Shown here one piece after another: positions 41,490 to 50,481 of a stretch of 64,000 nucleotides of DNA. Where the stretch lies: the NCBI RefSeq assembly GCF_001905465.1, contig NZ_LISX01000005.1, forward strand, positions 186,278-250,277. The letters run 5' to 3'. The notes under the pieces are model-generated. The model did no database searches. It saw only the letters and a list, made by a program, of their open reading frames with translations, and was not told the DNA's origin. The translations under genes and the position numbers were made by a program. Each line of letters begins with the position of its first letter. Position 1 is the first letter of the stretch. The stretch comes from Kitasatospora sp. CB01950. GTDB lineage: Bacteria; Actinomycetota; Actinomycetes; Streptomycetales; Streptomycetaceae.

Positions 41490-41525
41490 AGGTGTATGAA
41501 TTCTCCCGCTGGATTCATCACACCT
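41490..41525 (+). promoter_or_regulatory. Imperfect hairpin in the lectin gene leader
   Basis: AGGTGTATGAAT (41490-41501) pairs with ATTCAT-C-ACACCT (41513-41525) with one bulged C. It lies 28 bp before the GTG of the lectin gene, in AT-richer sequence, and may be an operator or an mRNA structure. Confidence 0.45.
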
Positions 41526-41553
41526 CCAGCCATTCTCTTAGAGGGGGACTCTC

Positions 41554-42522
41554 GTGCGTAAGAGCACGCTCATGCGCGCCACCGCGCTGCTGATCGGCGT
41601 CGGCGCTGTCACGGCCGCCACGGTTCCGGGCGCCACCGCCGCTCCGGCCCCGAAGGTGAACGTCAAGAAGATCGCCCCGGTCGAGCGCGTCCTGCCCAAG
41701 GCTGCCAAGACGGCCAAGACCGCGAAGGCCGCCCCGCAGTCGGCCGTCGTCACCCCGACCTACGCCGTCTTCAACCCGGGCGACACCCTGAAGTCGGGCG
41801 AGAGCGTCAAGGTCGGCTACAGCACCCTGACCATGCAGGCCGACGGCAACCTGGTGCTCTACTTGGTCGCCGACAACGGCAAGCAGCTCCAGGCCCTGTG
41901 GTCCAGCAAGACCTGGGGCAACAACGGCGCGTACGCCGTCATGCAGGCCGACGGCAACTTCGTCGTCTACAAGAAGGACGGCGGCGACGGCATCGGCGGC
42001 GCCCTGTGGTCCACCGGCACCTACGGCAAGGCCGGCTCGGTGTTCTCCCTGGACGGCGGCGAGCTGCTGGTCTTCGACCAGACCGGCACCACTCTGCACT
42101 GGCGGAACGACACCGGCTTCTTCCCGGCCTTCGTCAACGGCCAGTGGGTCGACCAGCCGGCGGACAGCCTGCAGGGCACCCCGCAGGTCCAGGGCCTGGT
42201 GCAGAACATGTGGCTCGAGTCGAGCACCACCATCCTGGTCCAGCAGGCCGACGGCAACCTGGTGTCGTACCGCAAGAAGGACGGCGGCGTCATCTGGTCG
42301 TCCGCCACCTACGGGCACGCGGGCGCGGTCGCGGTCCAGACCTCGGACGGCGCCTTCGCCGTGGCCGACAACAACAAGATGTACTGGAACTCCGGCACCT
42401 GGAACAACCCGGGCGCGTACGTGAAGACCCAGTCCGACGGCAACATCGTCGTCTACCGCCAGGGCGGCGGCCCGAACAACGGTGGCGCGCTGTGGGCCTC
42501 CGGCACCTACGGCAAGGCCTGA
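41554..42522 (+). CDS. Secreted protein with two bulb-type mannose-specific lectin domains
   Basis: 322 aa. A signal peptide (MRKSTLMRATALLIGVGAVT, cleavage near ATAA-AP), a Lys/Ala-rich linker, then two beta-prism II domains, each with three sites. Canonical QxDxNxVxY sites: MQADGNLVLY, MQADGNFVVY, QQADGNLVSY and TQSDGNIVVY. Two more sites are degenerate (LDGGELLVF and QTSDGAFAVA). Such proteins bind mannose-rich glycans, and some two-domain bacterial members (LlpA type) kill related bacteria. GTG 41554 follows AGAGGGGG. Single gene, flanked by terminators. Confidence 0.88.
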   Translation: MRKSTLMRATALLIGVGAVTAATVPGATAAPAPKVNVKKIAPVERVLPKAAKTAKTAKAAPQSAVVTPTYAVFNPGDTLKSGESVKVGYSTLTMQADGNLVLYLVADNGKQLQALWSSKTWGNNGAYAVMQADGNFVVYKKDGGDGIGGALWSTGTYGKAGSVFSLDGGELLVFDQTGTTLHWRNDTGFFPAFVNGQWVDQPADSLQGTPQVQGLVQNMWLESSTTILVQQADGNLVSYRKKDGGVIWSSATYGHAGAVAVQTSDGAFAVADNNKMYWNSGTWNNPGAYVKTQSDGNIVVYRQGGGPNNGGALWASGTYGKA

Positions 42523-42567
42523 CCGACTCTCAGGTCTTCGGGCCTGAGGCAGTCCGGTAGCAACTGA

Positions 42568-42595
42568 GGGGCAGTCACCGAAAGGTGACTGCCCC
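42568..42595 (+). terminator. Hairpin with GAAA tetraloop after the lectin gene
   Basis: GGGGCAGTCACC (42568-42579) pairs perfectly with GGTGACTGCCCC (42584-42595), then CTTCG. Confidence 0.85.
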
Positions 42596-42764
42596 TTCGC
42601 CGTACCTGAAATTGAAATGTCCGCGCCGAAAAGCATTGCCAATTATGGCGGTACGCCGACGAATCGACATTTGAACAGGTGCGGTTCATTCCGGAAAGCG
42701 GACGGCGAAAACACGGAGAGTTGGCACACGATCACGCAATTGGCGCGGGGTGAAAACCCGGAGG

Positions 42765-43177
42765 CGGCGGACGAGCAGGCCTGTACGCCGGGTTCTGTCT
42801 CCCGGGGTGCTTGCGCGGCCCGGGGAGGCGGCCATCCATCTAGGGCTGCCGTTGCCGACAGCCTCGTGCGGTCTACCCGCGAGCTCGGGCGAGCAGCCCT
42901 CGAACACTCGCGCACGACACCCGAGGGTGTCGATCTTGACCTTGCTCCGAGTGGGGTTTACCGAGCCGACCGAGTCACCTCGGTCGCTGGTGGTCTCTTA
43001 CACCACCGTTTCACCCTTACCCACCGCCGAAGCGGTGGGCGGTCTGTTCTCTGTGGCACTGTCCCGCGGGTCACCCCGGGTGGGCGTTACCCACCACCCT
43101 GCTCTGTGGAGCCCGGACGTTCCTCGGCGGGCCCCCAGAAGGGACCCGACGCGACCGCCCGGCCGGCTCGTCCGCCG
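42765..43177 (-). ncRNA. rnpB: RNase P RNA, bacterial type A
   Basis: The catalytic RNA that trims tRNA 5' ends. Near its 5' end (reverse strand) it has GAGGAACGTCCGGGCTCC and then ACAGAGCAGGGTG; near its 3' end AGACAGAACCCGGCGTA: these are the universal P4 core blocks. The ends pair over 12 bp (CGGCGGACGAGC with GCTCGTCCGCCG) to form P1, which sets the limits. Length about 413 nt is normal for streptomycetes. A TACGAT box (43191-43186) overlapping the end of the MFS gene gives a start at about 43179. All ORFs across this region are spurious. Confidence 0.95.
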
Positions 43178-43183
43178 TACTGG

Positions 43184-44647
43184 TCATCGTAGCCGCTCCA
43201 CGGACGCACCCTGCACGCCGCCCGGTCCCGGATCGAAGCAGGCCGCCACCCGGGCCGCCGAGTCGGCCGCCCGCGCGGTGGTGGTGGCCAGGCCGAGGAC
43301 GAACACGACCAGGCCCAGTCCGGCGACGATCCACCAGCCGGTGTGGGTGGCGGACGAGAAGTCGCCGGCCGAGGCGACCGCGCCGGCCACCACCGTGCCG
43401 ATCACCGCGACGCCCAGCGACTGGCCGACCTGCCGGCTGGTGGAAGCCACCGCGGCGGCCACCCCGGCCTGGGCCAGCGGCATGCCGGAGACCGCCGAGT
43501 TGGTGATCGGTGCGTTCACCATGCCGAAGCCCAGCCCGAACAGCGCGTACGCGGGCAGCAGCAGGAACGCCGAGGAGTTCGCCGTCAGCCCGGTCAGCAG
43601 CACGCCGCTGGCGGCGATCGCCGCGCCGGCCACCAGCAGCGGCAGGCGCGGACCCCGGCTGCCGACGATCCGGCCGGACAGCGGGGCGGTCAGCAGGGTC
43701 AGCCCGGCCATCGGCAGCGTCCACAGGCCGGCCACCACCGGGCTGTAGTGCCGCACGTTCTGCAGGTACAGCGTGTTCAGGAACAGGAACCCGGCGAGCG
43801 CGGCGAACGCGCACACCGCGGTGACGGTGGCCCCGGTGAACGGCGCGCTGCGGAAGAACCGCGGGTCGATCAGCGGCTCCGGCACCCGCCGCTCCCAGAG
43901 CGGGAACACCAGCAGCGCGGCCAGCGCGACCCCGGCCAGCGCCAGGATGAGCGGCGACGTCCACCCGTGGCCCGGCCCCTCGATGATCGCGGCGGTGCCG
44001 CAGCCCAGCAGCAGCACCATCAGCAGTTGGCCGACCGGGTCCAGCCGGCGGGGCCGCGGCGCCCGGGACTCCGGGACGAGGCGGTACGTCAGCAGGAAGG
44101 CCGCCAGCCCGACCGGAATGTTGATCAGGAAGATCGACGGCCAGCCCGCGCTGTCCACCAGGAACCCGCCGATCAGCGGCCCGAGCGCCATGCTGATGCC
44201 GACCACGCCGCCCCACACGCCGATGGCCTGCGCCCGCTCCTTCCGATCGGTGAAGGTGTTGGTGATGATCGACATCGCCACCGGGTTGAGCATCGACCCG
44301 CCGACCGCCTGCACCGCCCGGAAGGCGACCAGCCAGCCCAGGCCCGGCGCCAGGCTGCACAGCAGCGAGCCGAGCACGAACAGCAGCAGCCCGGTCTGGA
44401 ACACCCGCTTGCGGCCGATCCGGTCGGCGACCGACCCGGACAGCATCAGCAGCGAGGCCAGCACCAACGTGTAGGCGTCGATCACCCACTGCAGGCCGGA
44501 GGCGGGCGCGCCCAGGTCGTGCTGGATCGCCGGGAGCGCGATGTTCACCACGGTGTTGTCCAGGCCGACGATGAACAGGCTCAGGCAGCAGATGGCCAGG
44601 ACGATCAGCCGGTGACGGCGGTCGGGGACAGCAATCGATCGGCTCAT
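43184..44647 (-). CDS. DHA2-family MFS exporter
   Basis: 487 aa, 14 helices predicted. Helix 1 has FIVGLDNTVVNIALPAIQHD, motif A SVADRIGRKRVFQTG, helix 5 MALGPLIGGFLVDSAGW. A drug or metabolite exporter in the cytoplasmic membrane. No regulator adjoins it. AGAGG immediately precedes the ATG. Its 3' end carries the rnpB promoter, so the two genes overlap functionally. Confidence 0.9.
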   Translation of the reverse strand: MSRSIAVPDRRHRLIVLAICCLSLFIVGLDNTVVNIALPAIQHDLGAPASGLQWVIDAYTLVLASLLMLSGSVADRIGRKRVFQTGLLLFVLGSLLCSLAPGLGWLVAFRAVQAVGGSMLNPVAMSIITNTFTDRKERAQAIGVWGGVVGISMALGPLIGGFLVDSAGWPSIFLINIPVGLAAFLLTYRLVPESRAPRPRRLDPVGQLLMVLLLGCGTAAIIEGPGHGWTSPLILALAGVALAALLVFPLWERRVPEPLIDPRFFRSAPFTGATVTAVCAFAALAGFLFLNTLYLQNVRHYSPVVAGLWTLPMAGLTLLTAPLSGRIVGSRGPRLPLLVAGAAIAASGVLLTGLTANSSAFLLLPAYALFGLGFGMVNAPITNSAVSGMPLAQAGVAAAVASTSRQVGQSLGVAVIGTVVAGAVASAGDFSSATHTGWWIVAGLGLVVFVLGLATTTARAADSAARVAACFDPGPGGVQGASVERLR

Positions 44648-44688
44648 CCTCTGATCATCGCACCGGCCTCAGCCGGCTCTGCGGCCCG

Positions 44689-46143
44689 TCACGCCTCCGG
44701 CACCAGCGCGAACCGGACGGCGCGGGTGACCGGATCGGCCAGGGTCAGCCGGACGGTCACCCGGCGGCCCAGCGGCAGCCGATCGGCCGCGTCGCACTTG
44801 GCGACCACCGCGGGCTCGCACAGCTGCACCGTGCCGACGGTCGGCCGGTGCTCGTCCACGTCGACCACCACCGCCCGGAAGTCCTCGCCGACCCGGTCGT
44901 GCAGCAGCTCGGCCTCCACCAGATCCACACACGCGCGCTCCACCTCGTGCGCCCGGCGGTCGCCGCTCTCCAACAACGCGGGCACCAGCGGCAGCGTGTC
45001 CCGCACCCAGCCCGGGACGTCGGTGCCGCCCGCCACCGCCAGGCAGATCTCCAGCGCGTACCGGTCACCGAGCCGGCGCAGCGGCGCGGTGCAGTGCGCG
45101 TACGGGGCGGCCAGCGCGGCGTGCCCGGGGTCGGCGGGCGGGAGGGTGCCCCGGGCGGTGTCGAACGCGTGGTACCCGGCGCCGCGCAGCAGGCCGGTGC
45201 ACTCGTTCAGGAACGCGGCGTCGGCGGTGCGGGCCGGGTCGAGGGAGCGGATCAGCTGCGGGTACGGCAGGCCGTCCGGCCACGGCACGCCGAGCGCGGC
45301 GGCGACCCGGCGCAGCCGCGCGTACGCGGCTTCCGGGGCGGCGGGCAGGGTGCGCAGCAGGCCGGTCCCGGCGTCCAGCATCAGTTCGGCGGCGGCCATG
45401 CCGGTGAGCAGCGACAGTTGCGCGTTCCAGCCGTCGGCGGGCCGGGGTGCGCGGTAGCGGAGCCGGTAGCCGCCGTTCACGGCCTCCACCTCCTGCTCCG
45501 GGATCGGCAGGCTGACCCCGCCGCGGGCCTGCTCCTGCGCCTCCCGGAGCCGGCCGATCTCGGCGAGCAGCCGGAGCTGCCCGTCGGCGGTGCCCGCGTC
45601 GATCCGGCCCTGGACGGTGGCGTAGTCGAGTCGGCGGCGCGAGCGGACCAGGGCGCGGCGCAGGTCGGCCAGGACGAGCGCGCCGTCGGCGTCCAGGTCG
45701 AGCTGCCAGAGCACGGCGGGCCGCGGCCGGCCCGGCAGCAGGCTGGCGGCGCCCTCGGAGAGCCGGGCCGGGTGCAGCGGCACGGCGCCGTCCGGGAAGT
45801 ACAGGGTCTGCACGCGGTGGCCGGCCTCGGTGTCGATCGCGCCGCCCGGGGAGACGTAGGCCGCGAGGTCGGCGATCGCGTAGTGCACCCGGTAGCCGGT
45901 GCCGCGGCGGGCCAGGTGCATGGCCTGGTCGAGGTCGCGGGAGGCCGGCGGGTCGAGCGTGAACAGGTCGAGGTCGGTGGCGTCGAACTCGGGCAGTCGG
46001 GGCAGCGAGGCGGCCCGGTTGGCCTCCGCGAGCACGTCCGGCGGCCAGTCGGTGCGGATCTCCAGGCCGGCTCTGAGGTCGGCGAGTTCGGTGTTGATCC
46101 TGGCGGTCTGGGCGGCCCGGACGCTGAGGTGTCGGCGCGGCAT
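44689..46143 (-). CDS. RNB-domain exoribonuclease (RNase II/R family)
   Basis: 484 aa. The RNB catalytic core has DLFTLDPPASRDLDQAMHL (metal Asp cluster, with the DPP-S-DLDDA pattern), VHYAIADLAAYVSPGGAID and APYAHCTAPLRRLGDRYALE, which contains the T-PLRR-D-Y motif. N-terminal cold-shock domains of RNase R are absent, so this is the short actinobacterial form. It degrades RNA 3' to 5'. TACGCT is followed by six bases and the ATG (leaderless). Confidence 0.9.
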   Translation of the reverse strand: MPRRHLSVRAAQTARINTELADLRAGLEIRTDWPPDVLAEANRAASLPRLPEFDATDLDLFTLDPPASRDLDQAMHLARRGTGYRVHYAIADLAAYVSPGGAIDTEAGHRVQTLYFPDGAVPLHPARLSEGAASLLPGRPRPAVLWQLDLDADGALVLADLRRALVRSRRRLDYATVQGRIDAGTADGQLRLLAEIGRLREAQEQARGGVSLPIPEQEVEAVNGGYRLRYRAPRPADGWNAQLSLLTGMAAAELMLDAGTGLLRTLPAAPEAAYARLRRVAAALGVPWPDGLPYPQLIRSLDPARTADAAFLNECTGLLRGAGYHAFDTARGTLPPADPGHAALAAPYAHCTAPLRRLGDRYALEICLAVAGGTDVPGWVRDTLPLVPALLESGDRRAHEVERACVDLVEAELLHDRVGEDFRAVVVDVDEHRPTVGTVQLCEPAVVAKCDAADRLPLGRRVTVRLTLADPVTRAVRFALVPEA

Positions 46144-46239
46144 GGTCGCAGCGTAAGACGCAGTAGCGTGGTCGACGTACCGGATCGGCCGCGAAGCCGG
46201 TTGTGGCGCACGGGGTTTGACCGTGGGAAGGGGCAGGCC

Positions 46240-46752
46240 GTGGCAGGTCGGGCGGACATCCGGCAGGGGGCGGCGGCGGAGTGCCGGTGCTGCGGGAACG
46301 CCGTCGCGACGGACGGGGACGGGCGGCGCGGGGTGCGGGTCACGGCGGCGGCCGTCGCGGGCACGCTGGCCGCGGTGGGCGGGCTGCACGCGGTGTGGTC
46401 GCGTTCGCCGTGGCCGTGCCGCGACCGCGAACAGTTCGCCGACCTGGTGGTCGGCGTCGCGCCGGACCGGCTCCCGTCCGCACCGGCCTGTCTGGGCGTG
46501 GCCGGGCTGCTCGGCACCGCCGCCTACCTGGTCGCCGCCCGGGGCGGAGCACTCCCCGCGGCCGGTCCCCGCCGGCTGCGCACCGCCGGCAGCGCGGCCG
46601 TCGCCGGCGTCCTCCTCACCCGAGGCCTGGCGGGCCCGCTCGCCTTCGCCCACCGCTCCCCCGCCTTCGTCCGCCTGGACCGCCGCGTCTACGCCCCGCT
46701 CTGCCTGGCCCTCGGCGCCGGTGCGGCAGTGGTCGCCGCCCGCGGTCGGTAG
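46240..46752 (+). CDS. DUF3995-like membrane protein
   Basis: 170 aa from GTG 46240 (GGAAGGGG upstream). An N-terminal CRCC cysteine cluster precedes four helices: VTAAAVAGTLAAVGGLHAVW, ACLGVAGLLGTAAYLVAA, GSAAVAGVLLTRGLAGPLAF and VYAPLCLALGAGAAVVAA. The GGLHAVW-SP-P---R--FADLVVG pattern fits the DUF3995 family. Function unknown. It shares a divergent control region with the exoribonuclease. Confidence 0.7.
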   Translation: MAGRADIRQGAAAECRCCGNAVATDGDGRRGVRVTAAAVAGTLAAVGGLHAVWSRSPWPCRDREQFADLVVGVAPDRLPSAPACLGVAGLLGTAAYLVAARGGALPAAGPRRLRTAGSAAVAGVLLTRGLAGPLAFAHRSPAFVRLDRRVYAPLCLALGAGAAVVAARGR

Positions 46753-46850
46753 CACCGCGGCAGGCCCCGGCCCGAAGCCGGCCGACACGGGTTCGTGTGC
46801 AGGTCGTTAGGGTTGACGGAGTCTGTTGTGGGTCGTTGAAAGGTGTCGTC

Positions 46851-47651
46851 GTGCTGGTTCTGCTGCCGCCGTCCGAGGGGAAGGCCGCGCCGGAGGCCGG
46901 GGTGCCGGTGGAGGTGGCGGGGCTCTCGTTGGCGGGGCTGGCCGGGGCACGGGAGCGGGCGTTGGCGGCGCTGGTGGAGCTGTGCTCGGGGGACGAGGAG
47001 CGGGCCGCCGAGGTGCTGGGGCTGAGCAAGGGGCTGCGCGGGGAGGTGGCCAAGAACGCGGGGCTGCTGACGGCGGGGGCGCGGCCGGCCGGCGAGGTGT
47101 ACACGGGGGTGCTGTTCGACAACCTGGGCCTGGCGAAGCTGGACGCGGAGGCGTACGCCCGGGCGGAGCGTTCGCTGCTGGTGTTCTCGGGGCTGTGGGG
47201 CGCGGTGCGGATCGGCGACCGGATCCCGCCGTACCGCTGCGCGATGGGTGTGAAGCTGCCGGTGCTGGGCACGCTCGGCCCGTACTGGCGGGCGGCGATG
47301 GACGGTGTCCTCCCGGCGGAGGCCGCGGACCGGCTGGTGCTGGATCTGCGCAGTTCGGCGTACGCGGCGGCGTGGAAGCCGGCCGGTGAGGTGGCGGGCC
47401 GGACGGCGACGGTGCGGGTGCTGCAGGAGCGCGAGGTGGACGGGGTGCTGAAGCGTTCCGTGGTGAGCCACTTCAACAAGGCGACCAAGGGCCGGCTGGT
47501 GCGCGATCTGCTGGCGCAGGGCCTGGAGCCGTCCTCGCCGGGCGAGTTGGTGGACGCGCTGGGGCAGCTCGGCCACCGGGTGGAGGTCTCGGCGCGCGGT
47601 ACGGCCCGCAAGCCGTGGCAGCTGGACGTCGTGGTGACGGACGTCCACTGA
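46851..47651 (+). CDS. yaaA: Peroxide stress protein YaaA family
   Basis: 266 aa. MLVLLPPSEGKA at the start is the family signature; others are LSKGLRGEVAKNAGLL, YTGVLFDNLGL, VFSGLWGAVRIGDRIPPYRCAM and VVSHFNKATKGRLVRDLL. In E. coli YaaA limits intracellular iron and DNA damage during peroxide stress. GTG 46851 with AAAGGTG 6 nt upstream. Confidence 0.93.
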   Translation: MLVLLPPSEGKAAPEAGVPVEVAGLSLAGLAGARERALAALVELCSGDEERAAEVLGLSKGLRGEVAKNAGLLTAGARPAGEVYTGVLFDNLGLAKLDAEAYARAERSLLVFSGLWGAVRIGDRIPPYRCAMGVKLPVLGTLGPYWRAAMDGVLPAEAADRLVLDLRSSAYAAAWKPAGEVAGRTATVRVLQEREVDGVLKRSVVSHFNKATKGRLVRDLLAQGLEPSSPGELVDALGQLGHRVEVSARGTARKPWQLDVVVTDVH

Positions 47652-47654
47652 GAC

Positions 47655-47699
47655 GTTCCGCCACCACGAGTTCCGCCGCCACGAGTTCCGCCGCCACGG
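47655..47699. repeat. Three 15-bp tandem repeats between convergent genes
   Basis: TTCCGCCACCACGAG, TTCCGCCGCCACGAG and TTCCGCCGCCACGGC, directly after yaaA and 8 bp before the end of the RNase H gene. Confidence 0.7.
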
Positions 47700-47707
47700 C
47701 GACGCGG

Positions 47708-48862
47708 TCAGCGCAGGTGCGAGGTGTCGTTGAGCAGCCGCAGCGACGCGTTGCCGTCGCTGTAGTACTGGACGGCGCAGAGCGAGGCCGCGGAGAGTTC
47801 CATCCGGTGCACGGCGTCCGGCGGGGCGCCGAGGGCGAGCCGGACCAGGCTCTTGATCGGGCTGACGTGCGAGACCACCAGGACGGTCCTGCCGGGGTAG
47901 CGGGCGAGGATCTTGTCGCGTGCCTGCCCGGCCCGGTGGGTGAGGGTGGTGAGCGACTCGGCGCTGCCGGTGGGCTTGGCCTTGGCGGAGCCGAAGAAGG
48001 CGTTCAGGTCGTCGGGGTGCCGTTCCAGCACCTCGGCGTAGGTGAGGCCTTCCCAGTCGCCGAAGTCGAGTTCGCGCAGGCCCTCTTCGATCCGGACGTC
48101 CAGGCCGAGTCGGCGGGCGACGGCCTCGGCGGTCTGCCGGGTGCGGAGCATCGGCGAGGAGACCACGGCCTGCACGGTGCCGCGGGCGGCGAGCGCCTCG
48201 GCGGTGCGTTCGGCCTGCCAGACGCCCTTCTCGGAGAGGCCGGGGTCGCTGCCGGTGCTGCCGGAGAACTGCCGCAGCGGGGTGAGCGGGGTCTCGCCGT
48301 GCCGCAGCAGCACCAGCGTGGTGGGGGCGCCGAGGTCGGCGGGCCCGGCCCAGCCGGCCCGGGGTGCGGGCGCGGCGGGCAGTGGCTCGTCCACCGCGGC
48401 GGCGGCGACGGGCGCGGCGGCGCGGGGCTTGGGCTCCCACTGGCGGCCCTGCTTGCCGGCGTCCATCGCCTCGTTGGCGAGCCGGTCGGCCTCCTTGTTC
48501 TTCTCCCGGGGGATCCACTGGTACTCGACCTTGCCGCGGGCGGCGATGCCGCGGGCCTCGGCGGCGAGCGGCTGCATGTCGGGGTGCTTGATCTTCCAGC
48601 GGCCGGACATCTGCTCGACGACCAGCTTGGAGTCCATCTCGACCAGGATCCGGGCGTCCGGGTCGAGTGCGTGGGCGGCCTTCAGCCCGGCGATCAGGCC
48701 CTTGTACTCGGCCACGTTGTTGGTGGCGCGGCCGATGTACTCGGCGGCCTCGGCCAGGATCTCGCCGGTGCGGGCGTCGAGGACGACCGCGCCGTAGCCG
48801 GCCGGCCCCGGGTTGCCCCGGGAACCGCCGTCGGCCTGCACGATGAACTGGGCTCCGGCCAC
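47708..48862 (-). CDS. Bifunctional RNase H / acid phosphatase
   Basis: 384 aa fusion. The N-terminal RNase HI (about 1-140) has QADGGSRGNPGPAGYGAVV, NNVAEYKGLIAGL and VEMDSKLVVEQMSG, covering the catalytic acids; an Ala/Pro linker joins it to a histidine phosphatase (about 178-384) with LVLLRHGETPLT, SSPMLRTRQTAEAV and VLVVSHVSPIKSL. This is the actinobacterial RNase H-CobC fusion. GTG 48862 is 4 bp after the zinc ribbon gene: one operon with it and probably Nif3. Confidence 0.95.
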   Translation of the reverse strand: MAGAQFIVQADGGSRGNPGPAGYGAVVLDARTGEILAEAAEYIGRATNNVAEYKGLIAGLKAAHALDPDARILVEMDSKLVVEQMSGRWKIKHPDMQPLAAEARGIAARGKVEYQWIPREKNKEADRLANEAMDAGKQGRQWEPKPRAAAPVAAAAVDEPLPAAPAPRAGWAGPADLGAPTTLVLLRHGETPLTPLRQFSGSTGSDPGLSEKGVWQAERTAEALAARGTVQAVVSSPMLRTRQTAEAVARRLGLDVRIEEGLRELDFGDWEGLTYAEVLERHPDDLNAFFGSAKAKPTGSAESLTTLTHRAGQARDKILARYPGRTVLVVSHVSPIKSLVRLALGAPPDAVHRMELSAASLCAVQYYSDGNASLRLLNDTSHLR

Positions 48863-48866
48863 CGGG

Positions 48867-49610
48867 TCAGACGCCCGACTCGCCGGTGCGGATCAGGATG
48901 CGGCCGCAGTTCTCGCAGCGCAGCACCTTGTCGCTGGGCTCGGCCTTGATCGCGTTGAACTCGGTGATCGAGAACTCGGTGCGGCAGCCCTCGCAGCGGC
49001 GCTGGTACAGGCGGGCCGCGCCGACGCCGCCCTGCTGCTCGCGCAGGCGCAGGTAGGCCTTCATCAGGTCGGCGGGGATGATGTTGGCGATGGCCTCGCG
49101 GTCGCGGCGGACCTTCTCGGCCTCGCCGTCGATCTCGGCGAACTTGGCGTCGCGGCGGCCCTCGGCCTCGGCGACCACGACGGTGGAGTGCTCCAGGCGG
49201 GCGGTGAGCTCGGTGACCCGGGTCTGCGCGGACTCCAGGCGCTCCATCACCTCCAGCACCACGTCCTCCAGGTCGCCCTGGCGCTTGGCCAGCGAGGTGT
49301 TCTCGTGCTGGAGGTTCTCCAGGTCCTTCGGCGAGGTGACGGCGCCGGAGTCCATCCGCTGCTGGTTGCGGGCGGCGCGGCTGCGGACCTGCTCGACGTC
49401 CGCCTCGGCCTTGGCCTGCTCGCGGGTGGTGTCGCCGAGCTGGGCCTGGGCGGCGACCACCAGGTCCTTGAGGGCGGTGTGGTCGGCGGTGGCCTTGTCG
49501 ATCTCGGCGTGCTCGGGCAGGGTGCGGCGCCGGTGGGCCAGCTGGTCGAGGCGGGAGTCGATGGCCTGCAGGTCGAGCAGGCGGATCTGGTCGGCGGGCG
49601 CGGCGTTCAC
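48867..49610 (-). CDS. Coiled-coil protein with C-terminal C4 zinc ribbon
   Basis: 247 aa. A long coiled coil (about 10-175) is followed by a zinc ribbon with CEGCRTEF and LRCENCGRIL. This family precedes the RNase H/phosphatase and Nif3 genes throughout actinobacteria; a nucleic-acid-binding role is likely but unproven. It starts ATG 49610, 34 bp after the Nif3 gene. Confidence 0.92.
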   Translation of the reverse strand: MNAAPADQIRLLDLQAIDSRLDQLAHRRRTLPEHAEIDKATADHTALKDLVVAAQAQLGDTTREQAKAEADVEQVRSRAARNQQRMDSGAVTSPKDLENLQHENTSLAKRQGDLEDVVLEVMERLESAQTRVTELTARLEHSTVVVAEAEGRRDAKFAEIDGEAEKVRRDREAIANIIPADLMKAYLRLREQQGGVGAARLYQRRCEGCRTEFSITEFNAIKAEPSDKVLRCENCGRILIRTGESGV

Positions 49611-49644
49611 GCGGGATGGCTCCTGTGTGTGGTTCGACGGGGTG

Positions 49645-50481
49645 TCAGGGGGTGTACGGCATCGGCGCGTGCGCCGTCCACGGGTCGGTGACCCGGGTGG
49701 AGACGCGGGTCTCCAGCGGCCAACCGCGGTCGGTGGCGCGGCCGGTGAGCTCGCGGGCGGCGAGGGTGAGCCAGGGCCACTCGGTGGCCCAGTGCGCGGC
49801 GTCGACCAGGGCGACGGGCGCGGCCTCGGTGGCCTCGGACGCGGGGTGGTGGCGCAGGTCGGCGGTGAGGTAGGCGTCCACGCCGGCCTTGCGGGCCTCG
49901 GCGAGGAAGGAGTCGCCGGAGCCGCCGCAGACCGCGACCCGGCGCACCTGCTGCTCCGGGTCGCCGGCGGCGCGCACGCCCGCCGCGGTGGCGGGCAGTC
50001 CGGCGGCGACCCGGGCGGCGAACGCGCTCAGCGTCATCGGCTGCGGGAGTTCGCCGATCCGGCCGCTGCCGCGGCGGCCCGCCGGGTCGGTCGGGTCGGC
50101 CACCAGCGGACCGGTGACCTTCAGACCGACGGCCTCGGCGAGGGCGTCGGAGACGCCCGGGTCGGCGTGGTCGGCGTTGGTGTGCGCGACGTGCAGTGCG
50201 ATGTCGTGCTTGATCAGGGTGTGCACCACGCGGCCCTTGAAGCCGGTCGCGGCGACCGTGGTGGTGCCGCGCAGGTAGAGCGGGTGGTGGGTGACCAGCA
50301 GGTCGGCGCCCCATTCGACGGCCTCGTCCACGACGGCCTGCACGGGGTCGACGGCGAACAGCACCCGGCCCACCTCGGCGTCGGGATCGCCGCAGACCAG
50401 GCCCACCGCGTCCCAGGACTCCGCCCACTGCGGGGGGTAGATCTCTTCGAGCACGGCGATGACGTCGGACAGTTTCGGCAC
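49645..50481 (-). CDS. Nif3-like dinuclear metal centre protein
   Basis: 278 aa. Metal ligands appear in LLVTHHPLYLRG (His pair), VAHTNADHADPGVSDALAE (Asp/His) and near the C-terminus LVDAAHWATEWPWL. Family members form hexamers; a GTP cyclohydrolase-like role has been suggested for some. GTG 50481 is preceded by TAGTCT and six bases, a leaderless pattern. First gene of the operon. Confidence 0.93.
   Translation of the reverse strand: MPKLSDVIAVLEEIYPPQWAESWDAVGLVCGDPDAEVGRVLFAVDPVQAVVDEAVEWGADLLVTHHPLYLRGTTTVAATGFKGRVVHTLIKHDIALHVAHTNADHADPGVSDALAEAVGLKVTGPLVADPTDPAGRRGSGRIGELPQPMTLSAFAARVAAGLPATAAGVRAAGDPEQQVRRVAVCGGSGDSFLAEARKAGVDAYLTADLRHHPASEATEAAPVALVDAAHWATEWPWLTLAARELTGRATDRGWPLETRVSTRVTDPWTAHAPMPYTP

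Noticed and set aside
42643..43200. Several ORFs of 60-330 aa
   Set aside because: They cross the RNase P RNA gene, which explains the conservation-like structure of this segment.
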